This document shows, piece after piece, positions 6,938 through 14,443 of a stretch of 17,682 bases of DNA. The position numbers and the translations under genes were made by a program. The stretch comes from Lachnospiraceae bacterium (GTDB lineage: Bacteria; Bacillota; Clostridia; Lachnospirales; Lachnospiraceae), in the NCBI GenBank assembly GCA_900767585.1, contig CAAFZP010000104.1:1-17682 (forward strand), read 5' to 3'. The notes under the pieces are model-generated. The model did not search any database and was not told where the DNA came from. It saw only the letters and a list, made by a program, of their open reading frames with translations. Each line of letters opens with the position of its first letter. Positions within the stretch are counted from its first letter, which is position 1.

Positions 6938-8713
6938 TTGGAACCAGTATTTACGAGCGCCCATCGCAAAAGATTATTCGTGATAGTGATTGCTTTTTGC
7001 CTAGGATTGGCTATAATAACGATGAAACTTGTCTGTATCATGACAATTCATGCAAAAAAATATGGAGATCAGGCAAGGGCTGTACAGGAACGGGAACGCA
7101 GCATCAAAGCAAAACGTGGAAACATTTATGACAGAAATGGTGTGATCCTGGCAGGAAATCGTGCAGTCTGTTCAATCTCGGTCATACATAACCAGATTGA
7201 AGAACCGGAGACAGTTATTCGTGTTCTGAGCGAAAAACTGGAGATGCAGGAGACGGATGTAAGAAAAAAAGTAGAAAAAAGGTCTGTACGCGAGAAGATC
7301 AAAAGCAATGTAGACCGGAAACTTGCAGAAGAAATCCGTGAAATGAATCTGGCCGGTGTGATGATCGATGAAGATTATAAACGCTTTTATCCATATGATA
7401 CACTGGCTTCCCATGTTTTGGGATTTACCGGAAGTGATAATCAGGGGATTGTCGGAATCGAAGTGTTTTATAATGATCTGCTTATGGGAGAAAATGGCAG
7501 TGTAAATACTGTGACGAATGCAAGAGGGGAAGAAGTAGAAAATCAGCCGGAGCGGAGAGTAGAAGGAAAAGACGGATACAATCTGGTAACTTCGATTGAT
7601 ATAAATATCCAACGCTATATTACAGAAAAAGCGATGGAAGTACTAAGAAAAAAACAGGCAAAACGCGTGTGTATCCTTGTGATGAATCCCCAGAATGGAG
7701 AGATCTATGCACTCGCGGATGTGCCGGAATATGATCTGAATCATCCGTTTACATTGAATTACGAGACAGAAAAAACAGTGACGCAGGATATGCGCAACCA
7801 AATGTGGAGAAACTATTGTATCAGTGATACGTATGAACCGGGATCCACATTCAAGATTGTGACAGCTACGGTTGCATTTGAACAGGAAAAGCTCCGGGTG
7901 GATGATTCCTTTTACTGCCCGGGATATCATATTGTGGAGGACCGTCGAATCCGGTGCCACAAAGTTTCCGGACATGGGGCAGAGACCTTCCGGGAAGGAA
8001 TCATGAATTCCTGCAATCCGGTATTTATGACAGTTGGAGAACGAATCGGTGCTGATGGGTTTTACAAGGGGGTGCAAACGCTTGGCTTATTTGAAAAAAC
8101 AGGTGTTGATCTTCCGGGAGAAGCAAATTCCATTTTCCACAAAAAAGAAAACGTGGGACCGGTGGAACTTGCGACGATGTCGTTTGGACAGTCGTTTCAG
8201 ATTACGCCCCTTCAACTGATGCGTGCAGCCTCTGCGGTTGTAAATGGTGGTACACTTGTTACACCGCATTTTGGATTGTATAGTACGGATACAAATAACC
8301 ATATCGCAGAAGTCTTTTCATATCCGGAGAAAGAAAATGCAGTAAGTACAGCAACGAGCGAGACGATGAAAGAGTTGTTAGAAGCAGTTGTGGCGGAGGG
8401 AACCGGCCACCGGGCTTATATCGAGGGATACCGGATCGGGGGCAAGACAGCGACCAGCGAGAAATTGCCGCGGAGCGAACATCGGTATATCTCATCCTTC
8501 CTTGGATTTGCACCGGCGGATCATCCGCAGGTTATGACATTGATTTTGATTGACGAACCGCAGGGAACTTATTATGGAGGCACGATAGCGGCTCCGGTCG
8601 TCGGAGAAATCTATGATAACATCCTGGCATATCTGGGAATCCGGAAAGAAAATCATGCGGTGGATGAAAATGAGACAACGGAAACAATCAGCATCGAAGA
8701 TGCTGTGTTTTAA
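6938..8713 (+). CDS. Second class B penicillin-binding protein (SpoVD-like position)
   Basis: A paralogue of the preceding PBP with the same plan: membrane helix near residues 12-34, KRGNIYDRNG (59-68), then a transpeptidase domain with S303-T-F-K306 (EPGSTFK) and S358-C-N360. The third motif is K503-T-A505 (GGKTATSEK), so the glycine of the usual KTG box is alanine. PASTA domains are absent. Start choice: AGGCGGTG (6924-6931) is a near-perfect ribosome site 6 bases before TTG 6938, giving 591 residues; GTG 6929 is in frame but lies inside that site. The gene is 62 bases after the first PBP. In B. subtilis this position belongs to the sporulation PBP SpoVD, so one PBP may serve division and the other spore cortex; the sequence does not prove which. 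Confidence 0.88.
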   Translation: MEPVFTSAHRKRLFVIVIAFCLGLAIITMKLVCIMTIHAKKYGDQARAVQERERSIKAKRGNIYDRNGVILAGNRAVCSISVIHNQIEEPETVIRVLSEKLEMQETDVRKKVEKRSVREKIKSNVDRKLAEEIREMNLAGVMIDEDYKRFYPYDTLASHVLGFTGSDNQGIVGIEVFYNDLLMGENGSVNTVTNARGEEVENQPERRVEGKDGYNLVTSIDINIQRYITEKAMEVLRKKQAKRVCILVMNPQNGEIYALADVPEYDLNHPFTLNYETEKTVTQDMRNQMWRNYCISDTYEPGSTFKIVTATVAFEQEKLRVDDSFYCPGYHIVEDRRIRCHKVSGHGAETFREGIMNSCNPVFMTVGERIGADGFYKGVQTLGLFEKTGVDLPGEANSIFHKKENVGPVELATMSFGQSFQITPLQLMRAASAVVNGGTLVTPHFGLYSTDTNNHIAEVFSYPEKENAVSTATSETMKELLEAVVAEGTGHRAYIEGYRIGGKTATSEKLPRSEHRYISSFLGFAPADHPQVMTLILIDEPQGTYYGGTIAAPVVGEIYDNILAYLGIRKENHAVDENETTETISIEDAVF

Positions 8714-8759
8714 TAAAACAAAACATACATAAGACAGGGTCTTATAAAGGAGAGAGAGC

Positions 8760-9710
8760 ATGAAGTACGATATAATCATACCAACGTTGATAGCATTTGG
8801 AGTGAGTGTGATCTTAAGTCCGATTATCATTCCATTTTTAAAGAAGTTGAAATTTGGGCAGTTTGTACGGGATGATGGACCGGAATCGCATCTGAAAAAA
8901 TCAGGAACACCGACGATGGGTGGATTGATCATCTTGTTCAGTATCGTGATTACTTCACTTTTTTATATCAAGGACCACAAGGAAATCGTCCCAATTCTTT
9001 TTGCTACGCTGGGATTTGGTCTGGTTGGATTCCTGGATGATTTTATCAAAGTAGTGATGAAACGTTCCATGGGACTGCATGCATGGCAGAAAATGCTTGG
9101 ACAGTTTGTTGTTACAGGCGTTTTTGCATATTATATTCATGCATACACAGATCTTGGAACGAAGATGATCATACCATTTACACATCAGGTCGTTGATCTT
9201 GGATGGGTCTATTATCCGCTTATGTTTTTCGTTATGCTTGGTACAACCAACGGTGCGAATTTCACGGATGGCTTAGATGGTCTGGCTTCTTCGGTGACGG
9301 TTCTGATCGCAACATTTTTTGCAATCGCGGCAATTACGATGCATTCCGGCGTGACACCGATTGCATGCGCGGTCGTTGGAAGTCTGCTTGGATTCCTCGT
9401 TTATAACGTTTATCCGGCACGTGTCTTCATGGGAGATACCGGGTCACTTGCGTTAGGCGGATTTGTTGCATCGACAGCGTATATGTTGCAGATGCCGCTG
9501 ATTATATTGATCGTTGCATTTATTTATCTGGCAGAGGTGCTTTCCGTGATCATTCAGGTTGTAAGCTTTAAGACAACCGGAAAACGTGTATTTAAGATGG
9601 CGCCGATCCACCACCATTTTGAACTTTCCGGATGGCCGGAGACAAAGGTTGTTGCAATCTTCTCGATTGTCACAACGATTTTATGTCTGATCGGTATTTT
9701 AGCAATTTAG
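8760..9710 (+). CDS. mraY: Phospho-N-acetylmuramoyl-pentapeptide transferase MraY
   Basis: MraY is the polytopic membrane enzyme that joins UDP-MurNAc-pentapeptide to undecaprenyl phosphate, making lipid I. The 316-residue protein has the family length and about ten hydrophobic helices. Signature blocks are all present: DDGPESHLKKSGTPTMGG (38-55), GFLDDFIKV (90-98) with the Asp93-Asp94 pair, NFTDGLDGLA (167-176), VFMGDTGSLALGG (222-234) with Asp226, and the HHH triplet at 284-286 in APIHHHFE. ATG 8760 has AAAGGAGAGAG upstream. In most clusters murE and/or murF precede mraY; here the second PBP does so directly, 46 bases away. murD follows after 51 bases, which suggests co-transcription. Confidence 0.97.
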   Translation: MKYDIIIPTLIAFGVSVILSPIIIPFLKKLKFGQFVRDDGPESHLKKSGTPTMGGLIILFSIVITSLFYIKDHKEIVPILFATLGFGLVGFLDDFIKVVMKRSMGLHAWQKMLGQFVVTGVFAYYIHAYTDLGTKMIIPFTHQVVDLGWVYYPLMFFVMLGTTNGANFTDGLDGLASSVTVLIATFFAIAAITMHSGVTPIACAVVGSLLGFLVYNVYPARVFMGDTGSLALGGFVASTAYMLQMPLIILIVAFIYLAEVLSVIIQVVSFKTTGKRVFKMAPIHHHFELSGWPETKVVAIFSIVTTILCLIGILAI

Positions 9711-9761
9711 AAACATGGGATAGATTTGATAAATCAGATAGAATAGAAAAGAGGAAAAACG

Positions 9762-11129
9762 ATGTTTGATAAAAAAGTATTAGTTGCAGGAGCAGGAAAA
9801 AGCGGAATCTGTGCAAGCGAGCAGCTTCTTCGAAATGGAGAGCAGGTTGTGTTGTTTGATGAGAATCCAAAGGGAACACTTAACGAAACAGTGATTCTTG
9901 AAAAGCTTGGGCTTGATAAGAAGCCGGAAGCTTTGACAATCTGGCTCGGCGCGCTGACAGACGAACTGCTTGCGGATATTTCCTGTATGGTGATAAGTCC
10001 CGGAATCCCGGTTGACGCACCATTTGCTTTGAAAGTAAAAGAAGCTGGCATCCCGGTGTGGAGCGAGATTGAACTTGCGTATACTTACGAGAAAGGCACA
10101 GTCGCAGCTATTACAGGTACGAATGGAAAGACGACAACGACAACATTGGTTGGCGAGATCATGAAGGCGTATAACGAGAAAACATTTGTCGTTGGAAATA
10201 TCGGAATCCCATACACAAGCCTGTCTGATCAAAGCAGTGCAGATTCGGTGACGGTTGCAGAGATCAGCAGCTTCCAGTTAGAGACGATTCATACATTCCG
10301 TCCACATGTAAGCGCGATACTCAATATTACACCGGATCACCTAAACCGGCATTATACGTTTGAAAACTATGCGAACTGCAAGCTGGATATCACGAAGAAC
10401 CAGACGAAGGAAGATTATGCAGTGATGAATTACGACGATCCGGAGACGGTGAAGCGTATTGACAAGGTTCCGGCAACGGTGATTTTATTCAGCCATAAAA
10501 AGGAACTGGAGTCCGGTGTGATCGTCAAAGATGGTGCGGTTGTAATCCGGGAGGATGGCAAAGAAACATATGTGATGCCGCTTTCAGAGTTCCAGCTGCT
10601 GGGAGATCACAATATAGAGAATCTTTTGGCTGCGGTTGCAATATCTTATTATATGGGAGCAGATGTTGCGACGATCCGTAAGGTATGCGGCGCATTTAAG
10701 GGTGTGGCACACCGGATTGAATATGTGCGTACGTTAAATGACGTGAATTATTATAATGATTCCAAGGGTACAAATCCGGATGCGGCGATCAAGGCAATCC
10801 AGTCGATGGTGCGCCCGACATTCCTGATTGGCGGTGGTTATGATAAGAAATCAACATATGATGAGTGGATTGAGAGTTTTGATGGCAAGGTGAAATGTCT
10901 GCTTTTAATCGGGCAGACGGCGCAGGATATTGCAGATTGTGCAAGAAAGCATGGATTTGAAAACATTGTTATGATGGATGATTTAAAACAGGTTGTGGAA
11001 TATTGCCATACACATGCAAAACCAGGGGATGCGGTGCTTCTTTCACCTGCATGCGCAAGCTGGGGCATGTTTGACAATTATGAGCAGCGGGGCGATCTGT
11101 TCAAGGAATATGTAAATGCACTTTCGTAA
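9762..11129 (+). CDS. murD: UDP-N-acetylmuramoyl-L-alanine--D-glutamate ligase MurD
   Basis: This cytoplasmic ATP-dependent Mur ligase adds D-glutamate to UDP-MurNAc-L-alanine. The 455 residues fit the family. An N-terminal Rossmann-like UDP-binding domain opens with VLVAGAGKSG (6-15). The central ATPase domain has P-loop GTNGKTTT (119-126), EISSFQLE (167-174) and NITPDHLNRH (188-197). The C-terminal domain holds HRIE (317-320), NDSKGTNPDA (332-341), GGGYDKK (357-363) and the SPACASWGMFDNYEQRG ending typical of MurD. ATG 9762 follows GAGG. It is the only Mur ligase in the cluster; murC, murE and murF must be elsewhere. ftsW starts about 40 bases after the stop. Confidence 0.96.
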   Translation: MFDKKVLVAGAGKSGICASEQLLRNGEQVVLFDENPKGTLNETVILEKLGLDKKPEALTIWLGALTDELLADISCMVISPGIPVDAPFALKVKEAGIPVWSEIELAYTYEKGTVAAITGTNGKTTTTTLVGEIMKAYNEKTFVVGNIGIPYTSLSDQSSADSVTVAEISSFQLETIHTFRPHVSAILNITPDHLNRHYTFENYANCKLDITKNQTKEDYAVMNYDDPETVKRIDKVPATVILFSHKKELESGVIVKDGAVVIREDGKETYVMPLSEFQLLGDHNIENLLAAVAISYYMGADVATIRKVCGAFKGVAHRIEYVRTLNDVNYYNDSKGTNPDAAIKAIQSMVRPTFLIGGGYDKKSTYDEWIESFDGKVKCLLLIGQTAQDIADCARKHGFENIVMMDDLKQVVEYCHTHAKPGDAVLLSPACASWGMFDNYEQRGDLFKEYVNALS

Positions 11130-11167
11130 GAAAGTAAAAAAGAGAAATAAGCAGGAGAATCTTGGCT

Positions 11168-12331
11168 ATGGCATATGGCAGAAGAAAATTGAAAAAAAAT
11201 AAGGTTTTCGCGACAGGCGGATACATCGATTATCAGACGATTTTCCTGGTTATTGTGTTGCTTGCGTTTGGTGTCATGATGGTCTATAGTGCGAGCGCAT
11301 ACCGTGCGGCTATGGCAGGATTGTCCAGTGGATACTTTGCAATGCGTCAGGGTCTGATTGGATTGGCGGGCGTATTTGTAATGATGGTGGTATCCTGTTT
11401 TAATTATCAATTTTATAAGCGGCCGGCAATGCAGAATCTGATTGTGGTAGCAATGATTGTCTGTGCCGGTATTGCATTGGTGCTTGGAGTATCTTCCAAC
11501 GGTTCCCAGCGATGGATTGAAATCGGAGGAATCCAGTTACAGCCATCCGAGATCGTGAAACTTCTGATCATCCTGTATCTGCCAAGCGCGTGCGTGAAAC
11601 ATCCGAATTATCTGCGTTCTTATCAGGGAATTGTCCGGTTGATTGCGCCATGTCTGATTAGTGCAGGACTGATTGCAAAAGAAAACTTAAGTACTGCGGT
11701 TGTTTGTGCAGCGATTATGATTGTCATTGTATTTGTGGCATGTCCGGATTATAAAATCCTGATAATGCCTGTAATCGCACTGGTTGTGGTTGGTGTTTTG
11801 CTTATAACGACGGTAGGATACCGTGGTGACCGGATTGATGCCTGGCTGCATCCGGAGACAAGTGATTCCGGATACCAGACGATGCAGTCATTGTATGCGA
11901 TAGGATCAGGCGGATGGTTTGGTAAAGGATTGGGGCAGAGTATCCAGAAACTCGGATTTTTGCCTGAGTCCCATAATGATATGATTTTTGCAATTATTTG
12001 TGAAGAACTCGGATTTTTTGGCGCAATCTGTGTGATTGCATTGTTTGTTATGCTGATCGTACAGCTTCGATACATTGCAAACCATGCCAGAGACCGGTAT
12101 GGAGCACTGGTTGTAACCGGTGTTATGACACATATTGCAATTCAGATGATCATCAACATCGGTGTTGTAACCAATGTCATTCCGAATACCGGAGTGCCGC
12201 TTCCGTTTATCAGTTATGGAGGTACGTCACTTGCATTTTTGATGGTTGAGATGGGATTTGTCTTAAGTGTGTCAAGACAGATGCATCCATATGAAGCACC
12301 TACGGATGAAGAGCTGCAGATGCAGCAGTAA
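11168..12331 (+). CDS. ftsW: FtsW/SpoVE-type SEDS peptidoglycan glycosyltransferase
   Basis: SEDS proteins polymerise lipid II into glycan strands together with a cognate class B PBP. The 387-residue protein has about ten hydrophobic helices after a basic N-terminus. Family blocks are VYSASAYRAAM near the first helix, GSQRWIEIGGIQLQPSE (about 112-128), PESHNDMIFA with the conserved Asp271 (counterpart of the catalytic Asp of RodA/FtsW), and NTGVPLPFISYGGTS (about 340-354). The start is ATG 11168, nine bases after AGGAGA (11153-11158); an in-frame TTG at 11162 is only three bases from that site. In B. subtilis this slot between murD and murG holds spoVE, so FtsW and SpoVE are both possible names. 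murG, normally next, is absent. Confidence 0.93.
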   Translation: MAYGRRKLKKNKVFATGGYIDYQTIFLVIVLLAFGVMMVYSASAYRAAMAGLSSGYFAMRQGLIGLAGVFVMMVVSCFNYQFYKRPAMQNLIVVAMIVCAGIALVLGVSSNGSQRWIEIGGIQLQPSEIVKLLIILYLPSACVKHPNYLRSYQGIVRLIAPCLISAGLIAKENLSTAVVCAAIMIVIVFVACPDYKILIMPVIALVVVGVLLITTVGYRGDRIDAWLHPETSDSGYQTMQSLYAIGSGGWFGKGLGQSIQKLGFLPESHNDMIFAIICEELGFFGAICVIALFVMLIVQLRYIANHARDRYGALVVTGVMTHIAIQMIINIGVVTNVIPNTGVPLPFISYGGTSLAFLMVEMGFVLSVSRQMHPYEAPTDEELQMQQ

Positions 12332-12360
12332 AGCGGGGCAATACAAAAAGGAGAATCACT

Positions 12361-13062
12361 TTGAAAAAACATTGGATTGTATTATTTATTCTGATTGTAA
12401 TTGCAGGGACTGTGTTTTATCTTTCAACATTTACTGTAGAACAGGTTGATGTAAATGGATGTGAAATCGTAAATACACAGACGGTAACGGATGCGGTCAA
12501 AGCACAGGCTCCGTTAGATAATACGCTGCTTTTGTGCCTGAAAACAAAATTTATAAAATTAGATGATATTCCATTTGTCAGTAAAATGGATGTGGAGATG
12601 ACAGGCAGAAAATCAATCGCTGTCACTGTCTACGAAAAATCCATAGCTGGCTGCGTGTTATACGAAGGCAACTATGTGTATTTTGATAAAGATGGTATCG
12701 TATTGGATTCATCGAAAGAACGGGTAGGAACTGTGCCGCTTATCAAGGGATTGATCTTTGATGAATGGGATGTTGGAAAAAAACTGCCAAGCGACGATGA
12801 TAAGAAATTCCAGACAATACTGACCATCACGCAGTTGGTGGAGAAGTACAATCTTGAGATTGACAGTATCAAGTTCACCGCTGAAAATGAAATTGTTCTC
12901 CAACATGGGGGCATCACAATCGAACTTGGAGAGGGGGAATATCTGGCGGTTCAGATGATGAATCTGGGCAACATACTGAAAAATCTGGAAGGTATGTCCG
13001 GAACATTGTACATGAAAGACTTTGATTCGGAAAATGCAACTGCGAGCTTTAGCAAAAAATAA
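12361..13062 (+). CDS. ftsQ: FtsQ/DivIB cell-division protein
   Basis: FtsQ/DivIB is a bitopic septum protein that binds FtsL and FtsB/DivIC. The 233-residue product has a very short cytoplasmic end, one membrane helix (about 5-22), a POTRA-like domain beginning FTVEQVDVNG (24-33) and running to about 92, and a beta-rich domain from about 95 containing the YFDKDGIVLDSS segment typical of FtsQ. The DivIB gamma tail of bacilli is essentially missing. The start is TTG 12361, seven bases after AAGGAG (12348-12353). The neighbours ftsW and ftsZ support the name. The following 91 bases contain a probable ftsZ promoter, so ftsZ need not depend on read-through from here. Confidence 0.87.
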   Translation: MKKHWIVLFILIVIAGTVFYLSTFTVEQVDVNGCEIVNTQTVTDAVKAQAPLDNTLLLCLKTKFIKLDDIPFVSKMDVEMTGRKSIAVTVYEKSIAGCVLYEGNYVYFDKDGIVLDSSKERVGTVPLIKGLIFDEWDVGKKLPSDDDKKFQTILTITQLVEKYNLEIDSIKFTAENEIVLQHGGITIELGEGEYLAVQMMNLGNILKNLEGMSGTLYMKDFDSENATASFSKK

Positions 13063-13075
13063 GCGAATTTTACGT

Positions 13076-13118
13076 AAACCTATTGATTATTTCAACAAAA
13101 ACCTATATTATATAGGTT
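13076..13118 (+). promoter_or_regulatory. Probable ftsZ promoter with an overlapping dyad operator
   Basis: TTGATT (13083-13088), a 17-base spacer and TATTAT (13106-13111) fit a sigma-A promoter about 45 bases before the ftsZ start. Over the -10 box lies a perfect 19-base inverted repeat, AACCTATAT-T-ATATAGGTT (13100-13118). A further direct copy, AAACCTAT (13076-13083), abuts the -35 box, 23 bases upstream of the copy at 13099-13106. A dimeric regulator binding AACCTAT half-sites would block polymerase. The regulator is unknown. Confidence 0.6.
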
Positions 13119-13153
13119 AATAATGCGCAAATAGAATAAAGGAGGAAGAGACC

Positions 13154-14377
13154 TTGCTTGAAATAAAATCGAATGACGAGAAAACCCCTGCAAGAATCCT
13201 TGTGATTGGTGTAGGTGGTGCAGGTAACAATGCAGTAAACAGAATGATTGATGAGAATGTAGAAGGTGTCGAACTGATTGCCATCAATACGGATAAGCAG
13301 ATTCTGTCACAGAATCGTGCAACAACAAAGATTCAGATTGGTGAGAAATTAACAAAGGGACTCGGTGCAGGTGCAAAACCTGAAATCGGAGCCAATGCGG
13401 TGGAAGAAAACAGAGAAGAGATTACCGATATCATGAAGGATGCCAATATGGTATTCGTTACCTGTGGTATGGGTGGTGGAACCGGTACAGGTGCCGCTCC
13501 GGTCGTTGCAGAGATTGCAAGAAATCTTGGAATCCTGACAGTCGGCGTTGTAACAAAGCCATTCTCTTTCGAGGGTAAGCCTCGTATGAACAATGCCATC
13601 AATGGTATTGCAAAGTTAAAAGAAAACGTAGATACACTGATTGTCATTCCAAACGACAAGCTGTTACAGATCTGCGACAAGCGTACAAGTATCCCGGAAG
13701 CTTTGAAGAAGGCGGATGAGGTATTGCAGCAGGGTGTACAGGGTGTCACAGACCTGATCAACAAGCCGGGTCTGATCAACCTTGACTTTGCAGATATCCA
13801 GACAGTAATGCGTGACAAGGGTGTCGCTCATATCGGTATCGGACGTGCCAGTGGTGATAACAAGGCAGTGGATGCAATCAAGTCTGCTATGGACAGCCCA
13901 TTGCTCGAGACAACGGTCAGTGGTGCAAGCGATATCATCGTAAACTTCTCAGGAAATATCGGTATCGTGGAGGCATACGATGCAATCACATATTTGACAG
14001 AAGTTGCCGGAGATGGAGCCAACATCATCTTTGGTACAGTTGACAACGATGTTATGGGTGAGGATGTATGTATTACGATTATTGCTACAGGTATTGAGGA
14101 TAATGCTGCCACACAGCCGGTTATGCAGAATACTGCAAAACCATCTATGCCGAAGCCATCGGTATCCTCTGTTGGAAAGACACCTACTTATGCAAGTCAG
14201 CCGATTACAAGTGTAAAGCCAATGGGGTCGGTGACAAAACCTTCCTTCATGTCAACACCGGCTTCAACACCTGCAGTCAGCACAGATCTTTCCGGTGCTG
14301 CGAAACCGGCTCCTGTAAAGAGAGAGACAGGCAATGGTGGGGGAATCAAAATTCCGGATTTCCTGAAACGCGGATAA
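13154..14377 (+). CDS. ftsZ: Cell-division GTPase FtsZ
   Basis: FtsZ is the tubulin-like GTPase that polymerises into the division ring. The 407-residue protein carries VGGAGNNAVNRMI (20-32) and the tubulin signature GGGTGTG (107-113). The T7 loop region NLDFADIQTVM is present with its catalytic acidic residues. The body ends near 320, followed by a Pro/Ser/Thr-rich linker of about 75 residues and the conserved C-terminal peptide IKIPDFLKRG (398-407), the docking site for FtsA, SepF, EzrA or ZapA-type partners. The start is TTG 13154 with AAAGGAGG (13138-13145) at ideal spacing; no in-frame ATG lies nearby. ftsA is not adjacent, so SepF or a distant FtsA would tether the ring. A strong terminator follows. 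Confidence 0.98.
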   Translation: MLEIKSNDEKTPARILVIGVGGAGNNAVNRMIDENVEGVELIAINTDKQILSQNRATTKIQIGEKLTKGLGAGAKPEIGANAVEENREEITDIMKDANMVFVTCGMGGGTGTGAAPVVAEIARNLGILTVGVVTKPFSFEGKPRMNNAINGIAKLKENVDTLIVIPNDKLLQICDKRTSIPEALKKADEVLQQGVQGVTDLINKPGLINLDFADIQTVMRDKGVAHIGIGRASGDNKAVDAIKSAMDSPLLETTVSGASDIIVNFSGNIGIVEAYDAITYLTEVAGDGANIIFGTVDNDVMGEDVCITIIATGIEDNAATQPVMQNTAKPSMPKPSVSSVGKTPTYASQPITSVKPMGSVTKPSFMSTPASTPAVSTDLSGAAKPAPVKRETGNGGGIKIPDFLKRG

Positions 14378-14395
14378 TCAGGCAGGAACAAACAA

Positions 14396-14427
14396 GGGAC
14401 TGTTGTTTGAAACAACAGTCCTTTTTC
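14396..14427 (+). terminator. Intrinsic terminator after ftsZ
   Basis: GGACTGTTGTT (14397-14407) and AACAACAGTCC (14411-14421) form an 11-bp perfect stem with loop TGA, followed by five T residues (14422-14426). It ends only 17 bases before the ATG of the FHA-ABC gene. Confidence 0.9.
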
Positions 14428-14443
14428 TAAATGGGAGAGGATT

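Noticed and set aside
11162..11164. TTG as the start of ftsW
   Set aside because: Only three bases from AGGAGA; ATG 11168 is better placed.
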